A DNA stretch of 64,000 bases from Planctomycetota bacterium (GTDB lineage Bacteria > Planctomycetota > Phycisphaerae > Phycisphaerales > UBA5793). Position 1 is the stretch's first letter. Each line of letters begins with the position of its first letter. A program made the position numbers and the translations under genes. A model generated the notes under the pieces. The model had not been told where the DNA came from, made no database searches, and was given only the letters and a program-made list of their open reading frames with translations. Positions 57,962-64,000 of the stretch are shown here, one piece after another. The stretch covers positions 1 through 64,000 of the forward strand of contig JABFGK010000001.1 of the NCBI GenBank assembly GCA_013112555.1. The letters are read 5' to 3'.

Positions 57962-59421
57962 CAACAGTCTAGGGTTTTCCCGCCGACGACCACACGACAC
58001 TGAGGCATGCCGTTCCAGGAATTGACAATCACACCAGTGGCAGTGACGGTAGGTGGCGCAGCAGGAACTCGCCTGCACTTGGTGCAAATCTTGCCAGACC
58101 ACCATGTCCTCCCGGTGCATGATTGACAGGCGACCATGGGAACGAGAGCTGTACACGTTCCACCTGGAATGGCTGCCATGGGTGGGGGGAAAGTCATTAT
58201 ACAAGGCTGTACCGCTTCGGGCGCTCCGCCCGGTGTCCAGACCCCCGTTCTGCATTTGCAGCATGCCAACCAGGAGGAGCAACCACATGCGATCTTCTGA
58301 GCCCCGGTACAACCCAAGCCACTTGCATCTTGCATGGAACAAGGCTGTGAGACATGCGATTCATACAGATTGGCTCCGTACTTGTACGAGAGCTGCACAG
58401 GGTGAGAGACGCCAATTCTAGTTACTGCGGATTCCATAGCCATGAGCGATGGCCTATCGCTCTCAGACAGACTGTACAGCGGAATCTGGCCGTCTACCAT
58501 GCATCCAGTGCCAGGGGAAGGATTACGATCGGATTGTTGCTCGATTCCGCCAGAAGTATCATCGCATTCGCTGCAAGGCTTTGAGATGTTGGCAGACGTA
58601 CTATTCTTGAAAGCAATCTCTCCGAGTGGATCTCTTCGCGTCCATCGTCCTAACACCGGATGCAGCACATGGTTTCGCACGTGGTACATGCTGACCACGC
58701 TGTCCCACTCATAGCCTGCGTAGCCCTTGCGGTTGCCGATGGCGGTCAGATCGTTCCAGCCACTGGTGGTGCCCTGGTAGCTGCTCTGGGCGGTTGATTT
58801 GTCGGTTGCATCCACGTCGCCGTCCAGGTCCACGTCGCCGCGCACGTCATAGGACGACGCGTCGATCCAGGTCTGGATCTGGGTGATGTCGGTGGCATCG
58901 CAGTCGCCATCGGAGTCGGTGTCGGCGCCCGGGAGCCCGAAGGGCGTGCCGTACGGCGAGTACTTGGCCCATTCGACCAGATAGCCGCCTGAGCTGACAA
59001 TCGCGGAGACGTCGGCCCGCCAGTTCTGGCACAGATAGCGTCGCTCCTCGAGCGTGCCGTCTGCGGCGGACGTCCACCCCGAGTTGGCGTCTTTATCCCG
59101 CAATATCACACTATCAATGTAACTCGAACGGCCTCGCCCGTCAAGGCCGGCGTTGTGATATACGAACTGTTCTTTCGGATTTACATCATCTTCGCAGCCG
59201 GTCAGTTCGTTGATGATGTTGTTGGTGCGATCGTCGTCATACTCGCCGGTACCGGCAAAAGCGTTGTCACCGTCGAGGTCGAGCCTGACTCGGCCCCGGT
59301 TGCCTAGATAGTCCAGACCGAGTGTCCCTGCCCCATCATCCCATATTTGCTGACGGGTGCGGCTGCTGATCGACGAGCCGCCCCGAGGGCCCCGTCTATT
59401 CAAACCCATCCTCAAACACAA
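57961..59421 (-). CDS. RHS-repeat-associated C-terminal fragment with embedded dockerin pair
   Basis: The frame opens only inside the nitroreductase 3' end, so the long N-terminal part of an RHS protein (signal, YD repeats) is missing. Residues about 120-260 are RHS core: RRYLCQNWRADVSAIVSSGG, YLVEWAKYSPYGTPFGLPG, then NRKGYAGYEWDSVVSMYHVR and HPVLGRWTRRDPLG. Between them sits a type I dockerin-like pair, DTDSDGDCDATDITQIQTWI and GDVDLDGDVDATD, with two calcium loops. After the core, GC content drops and the last about 115 residues are a cysteine-rich tip (CGCSSWLACCKCRTG, CQSCTGRTWWSGKICTKC). Such tips are often toxins in RHS systems; here the role is unproven. Confidence 0.75.
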   Translation of the reverse strand: MCLRMGLNRRGPRGGSSISSRTRQQIWDDGAGTLGLDYLGNRGRVRLDLDGDNAFAGTGEYDDDRTNNIINELTGCEDDVNPKEQFVYHNAGLDGRGRSSYIDSVILRDKDANSGWTSAADGTLEERRYLCQNWRADVSAIVSSGGYLVEWAKYSPYGTPFGLPGADTDSDGDCDATDITQIQTWIDASSYDVRGDVDLDGDVDATDKSTAQSSYQGTTSGWNDLTAIGNRKGYAGYEWDSVVSMYHVRNHVLHPVLGRWTRRDPLGEIAFKNSTSANISKPCSECDDTSGGIEQQSDRNPSPGTGCMVDGQIPLYSLSESDRPSLMAMESAVTRIGVSHPVQLSYKYGANLYESHVSQPCSMQDASGLGCTGAQKIACGCSSWLACCKCRTGVWTPGGAPEAVQPCIMTFPPPMAAIPGGTCTALVPMVACQSCTGRTWWSGKICTKCRRVPAAPPTVTATGVIVNSWNGMPQCRVVVGGKTLDC

Positions 59422-60004
59422 CCTCGTCCAAGGGCAATTGTCCCGGCTTCGGCCAGGTGTCTTTGGTCCCTTTGCCGATGGCGACCATCGGGCCCATGAC
59501 GTGATCGTCCGGCAGATTGATCAGTTTTGCAACCTTGTCGATATCAAACCCGATCATCGGGCAGGAGTCGTAGCCCATTGCCTTGGCTGCCAGCATGAGT
59601 GACTGCATGGCCATCCCGATCGATCGTTGGGCCTCATCGCGCTGGAGCCATTCGCGCCCCTTGTGAAATGGCTTCATCCAACTGACGAGCATATCGGCCA
59701 CCTCTTTCGGAGCGTTGGCCCAGTATCGCTCGGGCGACTTGTTCCAGGCCTTTGTATCGCCTGTGAACAGAACCAGCAACGACGCATCGGTCATCTGGGC
59801 CTGATCGTTCCCGAACTCGGTTCGTATGCGGGTACGGAGGGCTGGATCGCGCAGGATCACGAATCGCCAGTGCTGAATGTTGAAACTGGTCGGTGACTGG
59901 ATGGTCGCTTCGAGCAGTTTCCGTTCCTCATCGGCGGTGAGTCGGTGGTCCGGGTCGAAGTGTTTGACGGCTCGGCGTGCGTAGATGGCTTCAATCGTGT
60001 TCAT
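59396..60004 (-). CDS. nitroreductase family protein
   Basis: FMN-dependent oxidoreductase of 202 residues. Seen: EAIYARRAVKHFDPDHRLT (FMN phosphate contacts), ATIQSPTSFNIQHWRFVILR, and ALMLAAKAMGYDSCPMIGFD-type C-terminal block followed by VMGPMVAIGKGTKDTWPKPG. Members reduce nitro compounds, quinones or act on flavins with NAD(P)H. The TetR gene and aldo/keto reductase gene nearby suggest a response to reactive carbonyls or xenobiotics, by analogy only. The 26 bases at its 3' end overlap the start of the RHS frame. Confidence 0.9.
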   Translation of the reverse strand: MNTIEAIYARRAVKHFDPDHRLTADEERKLLEATIQSPTSFNIQHWRFVILRDPALRTRIRTEFGNDQAQMTDASLLVLFTGDTKAWNKSPERYWANAPKEVADMLVSWMKPFHKGREWLQRDEAQRSIGMAMQSLMLAAKAMGYDSCPMIGFDIDKVAKLINLPDDHVMGPMVAIGKGTKDTWPKPGQLPLDEVVFEDGFE

Positions 60005-60146
60005 GCGTGTTCCCTGCTTCTGTTTCGAGTTCGTGAGTGTGTGTCAGACAGGCCTACGCGAGTCGGACGGCTGAAGTTCAGCCAACGATCTCAGACTTTC
60101 AGATTGTGATCCCTTACACTGTACCGAGCACGCTCTATCAGGCTGA

Positions 60147-61857
<1,711 letters not shown>

Positions 61858-61874
61858 ATTCAGTCCTCAAGTTC

Positions 61875-62507
61875 TTATGTCTGCTGCCTGGGGCAATGGA
61901 GTGTTCGATCTGGATCAGACTGTATTGCCGGGTAGACGGCGCGTGCGGCCCGTGTGAGGCAGTCCAGATCATTTGTGACTTTGGCGAGCAGGAAGCCACC
62001 CTGCAGGATCGCAAAGATTGATTGCGCGCGATCGCGCAGGTTGCCCGGCTCGATCTCCCGGCGTGCCACGGCCTCTGCGAGAATCTGTTCGAAGTAGTCG
62101 ATGTGCTCGGAGAAAATTTGCCTCATGATGCGTTGGAGTTGCTCGTCCTGACAGGCCATCTCCTGGCCGATGTTGCCGAAGGGGCATCCGGGGAAGCCAT
62201 GATCCGGATCAGAGCAAGCGTGCGCTTGTTCCACGATCGTATCGATCAGACATCGGAGGCGCTGAAGGCCGTGCGGGCCGTCTTCGGCTGCAGGCGTGAA
62301 GACGACTTGCTGCATCCGTTCCCACTGTGAATACACGGCAGCGGCAGCCAAGTCAGACTTCGATTTGAAGAAGTGGTAGAAACTGCCCTTGTGGACCTGG
62401 GCGTGGGCACAGATCTCGGCCACCCCGCTGGCATGGAAACTGCCCTGCCAGATCAGGTTGAAGGCAGCGTCCATCAGTCGAGTTCTCGTATCTGGTGCGT
62501 TGGTCAT
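61875..62507 (-). CDS. TetR/AcrR family transcriptional regulator
   Basis: 210 residues. N-terminal helix-turn-helix: TRTRLMDAAFNLIWQGSFHA, SGVAEICAHAQVHKGSFYHF, FKSKSDLAAAAVYSQW. The ligand domain contains CSDPDHGFPGCPFGNIGQEM, with two cysteines in a loop as in TetR members that sense electrophiles (NemR/AcuR/YxaF-like, TetR_C_16 type). An inverted repeat at 62578-62593 sits about 70 bases upstream and is a good candidate for its own operator. Likely targets are itself, the DUF2461 gene and perhaps the nearby reductases. Confidence 0.92.
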   Translation of the reverse strand: MTNAPDTRTRLMDAAFNLIWQGSFHASGVAEICAHAQVHKGSFYHFFKSKSDLAAAAVYSQWERMQQVVFTPAAEDGPHGLQRLRCLIDTIVEQAHACSDPDHGFPGCPFGNIGQEMACQDEQLQRIMRQIFSEHIDYFEQILAEAVARREIEPGNLRDRAQSIFAILQGGFLLAKVTNDLDCLTRAARAVYPAIQSDPDRTLHCPRQQT

Positions 62508-62577
62508 CGCACTCGCTGCGTCGTATTCGACAGCATCTCCTGATTTGCAGGTGGCGTGAGAAAAACTCTAGCCGCTC

Positions 62578-62593
62578 TTGACTGATCGGTCAA
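62578..62593. promoter_or_regulatory. candidate TetR operator TTGACTGATCGGTCAA
   Basis: A 16-base inverted repeat (TTGAC-TGATCG-GTCAA, one mismatched pair in the core) 71 bases upstream of the TetR start. The GATC-centred form with GAC/GTC arms resembles operators of TetR regulators such as AcuR and NemR. Confidence 0.5.
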
Positions 62594-62758
62594 CGGAGGC
62601 CGTTCCGTGAGGATCGGAAGCGCGTTGAGCGCTCCCACTAAGGGTGTAGGTCCTTATACCAGGTAAGACGAACGCATCGCACGCACGCGCAGCGCGTCTG
62701 AAGAGGCTCGCTGTGCTTGTTTGTGTTGCCTTGAAGCGACTCGCAAGCAGCATTTCCA

Positions 62759-63559
62759 TCATCTCAGAAAGCGGAAATAGTCATCCGTCGGGTCGAGCGG
62801 GGTACTGCGGCCGGCGATCATCCAGCCGAGGAGTTCACCGGCATCGAACCCTGCGAGGTCGCCGACGATCGAATACTGAGCACCGGGCGGGTACGGGCCG
62901 GGTGGGGGTTCGTCAAGCGAGATGAAGTACCAACTCCACATGTCGCCGTGACTCAGCGGCATCTGGACGTTTGTTACATTGAAGTACGGGATGCCGACGC
63001 CGTCATCGCGCCCGGGTGAGAAGTAGTTGTCGATCTTCAGGTCCTCGAGTTGATCGTAAGCCAGGTCATCAAGTCGCATCTGGAGCAACTCAGGCGATGG
63101 GCCTCCGTCGACGAGTGTTAACTGATTGACCTGATACGCCAGGCCAAGCGGATCGTCCCTACCGAGGTCGCGCAGCGTGAGGGTCGCTTCGGTGACGACG
63201 TGGGTGCCGAGGCTGTGGCCTGCCAACTGGATCGGCTGATCGTAATCCGGGTAATCGGCCGTGATCAGGCCGTGCACTTCACCGGCCAGCAATCGGCCTG
63301 ATTCCCGCGCCTTCTCGATCGGGCCGATGAAGAAGAAGGCATCCCACTCCCAGCCGATGAGGTTGGCCCGGTCGAGGTATGATGGGCTGCGACCGAAGTA
63401 GTTCGGATAGTCAATGCTGCCGAACCACCCATGCACTGCGATGACGGTGGGCCGGTTCGGGTCGAAGTCGTTGTAGAACTCGAGGGTTCCGGTCTGGGCA
63501 TGCAGTGGTGCAGCTACAGTCAGGAGCAAAGCGGTGATACAGGCAGGCAGGCGCTTCAT
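62759..63559 (-). CDS. secreted alpha/beta hydrolase (lipase/esterase-like)
   Basis: 266 residues with a signal peptide (about 1-21, ending PLHAQT). Alpha/beta-hydrolase marks: oxyanion stretch VIAVHGWFGSIDYPNYFG, nucleophile elbow LAGHSLGTHVV, an acid candidate D in LVDGGPSPELL and a late histidine in MPLSHGDMWSWYF. The layout resembles lipoprotein-lipase-like/pancreatic lipase family proteins. Substrate unknown. Confidence 0.8.
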   Translation of the reverse strand: MKRLPACITALLLTVAAPLHAQTGTLEFYNDFDPNRPTVIAVHGWFGSIDYPNYFGRSPSYLDRANLIGWEWDAFFFIGPIEKARESGRLLAGEVHGLITADYPDYDQPIQLAGHSLGTHVVTEATLTLRDLGRDDPLGLAYQVNQLTLVDGGPSPELLQMRLDDLAYDQLEDLKIDNYFSPGRDDGVGIPYFNVTNVQMPLSHGDMWSWYFISLDEPPPGPYPPGAQYSIVGDLAGFDAGELLGWMIAGRSTPLDPTDDYFRFLR

Positions 63560-63792
63560 GGTTCATCCCCATCTCTGGTGGGCATTCGGGTGTCTGAGTA
63601 CGAGGGGCGAGCCGGGACGAGGGCAGCCCATCCCCTCTCTGTCTGGTGAAGCCTACCGACCCGATTGGTCGGTGTTGCAGGAGAAGCGACCGGTATCGGG
63701 TGCGCGGGCACAGACCGGTGTGTCAATCAAGAAGATTGACCGCTCCGGAAAGCGGTTGTCGAGTGTCATGATCGCGGAGCCTGCAACGGCTG
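63560..63792. other. intergenic region with weak hairpin
   Basis: No gene supported. ACCGCT-CCGGAA-AGCGGT at about 63739-63756 forms a 6-base stem and may end the gene coming from the right edge; no T run follows on the minus strand. Confidence 0.4.
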
Positions 63793-64000
63793 CTAGTGGC
63801 TATGGTGTGAATCAGGCCGAATCTTGAGACGTCGGCGAACCTCGCGACCTCTGGGGGATGGCGTGCTCAAATCGGGCCCGCTCAGATTCTCCCCCGGTGG
63901 GGTGCTGGAAATTGTCAACTTTGATCCGTCGATCGTCACGTAGTAGATTCCATTCCCGACGCCGGATGAGGATGCGTAGCTGAGCAGCCTGCTATCCAGC
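63793..64000 (-). CDS. C-terminal end of a gene running off the right edge
   Basis: An open frame on the minus strand enters at 64000 and stops with TAG at 63793-63795. It encodes about 68 residues: LDSRLLSYASSSGVGNGIYY, VTIDGSKLTISSTPPGENLS, then a basic tail with REVRRRLKIRPDS. The beta-rich GxGxYYVTI pattern is like pre-peptidase C-terminal-type domains of secreted proteins, but the piece is too short to assign. Confidence 0.45.
   Translation of the reverse strand, partial: LDSRLLSYASSSGVGNGIYYVTIDGSKLTISSTPPGENLSGPDLSTPSPRGREVRRRLKIRPDSHHSH

Overview
The window is two unlike pieces. From about 5.75 kb to the right end it is GC-rich planctomycete DNA, most likely class Phycisphaerae. The reasons are a planctomycete-style type IV pilin leader followed by a DUF1559-like body, GTG and TTG starts, C-x-x-C-x-Y zinc ribbons, HAF-repeat and dockerin/RHS secreted proteins, a GH2/sulfatase glycan locus, and a cysteine-less FmdB-like protein. 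From 1 to about 5.7 kb it is AT-rich, and every recognisable gene there is broken: nqrD, nqrE and nqrF of the sodium-pumping NADH:quinone reductase, an O6-alkylguanine methyltransferase and a rubrerythrin. Each can be followed only by switching frames many times. This looks like a badly sequenced or misjoined end from another organism, or less likely a decayed import. Frameshifts continue into the first planctomycete genes (pilin, hldA) up to about 7.2 kb.

Layout. 5.75-9.4 kb: pilin-like gene, then ADP-heptose synthesis (heptose-7-phosphate kinase plus a PfkB-pseudokinase/GmhA fusion). 9.4-15.0 kb: lipoprotein, nadB, an outer-membrane barrel protein and a VWA (BatA-like) membrane protein, all on the minus strand. 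15.2-18.1 kb: pgk, FmdB-like protein and a Gfo/Idh/MocA dehydrogenase on the plus strand. 18.1-21.3 kb: methionine aminopeptidase and a three-domain cation/proton antiporter. 21.5-22.6 kb: tRNA-Ala and a conserved hypothetical gene. 22.8-25.7 kb: HAF-repeat secreted protein, an array of five different palindromes, and an IS110 element with a possible bridge-RNA region. 25.8-35.1 kb: housekeeping genes (rpmA, a GNAT protein, clpC, rpsU, hppA). 35.4-40.2 kb: mrp, a GT39-like glycosyltransferase, a UbiA-family prenyltransferase and a lone sdhB. 40.5-49.7 kb: secreted proteins and a glycan-degradation group (GH2, lipoprotein glycosidase-like, sulfatase). 50.1-52.3 kb: a P-loop/deoxyribosyltransferase-like fusion, rpe and tRNA-Pro. 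52.3-59.4 kb: accessory island with a four-helix-bundle gene, a broken small gene, adjacent IS3 and IS256 elements, a zinc-ribbon membrane protein and an N-terminally truncated RHS protein with an embedded dockerin pair. 59.4-64 kb: nitroreductase, aldo/keto reductase, DUF2461 protein, TetR regulator with a nearby palindrome, a secreted hydrolase and the tail of one more gene.

No CRISPR array, prophage or complete defence system was seen. Single frameshifts in otherwise healthy genes (VWA protein, mrp, glycosyltransferase, IS110 transposase) lie in or near short G/C runs and suggest residual indel errors. The most unusual biology is the pseudokinase-GmhA fusion, the P-loop/NDT-like fusion, the large insert in the pyrophosphatase, the IS110 leader RNA candidate with its palindrome array, and the RHS tip with its coupled downstream reading frame.
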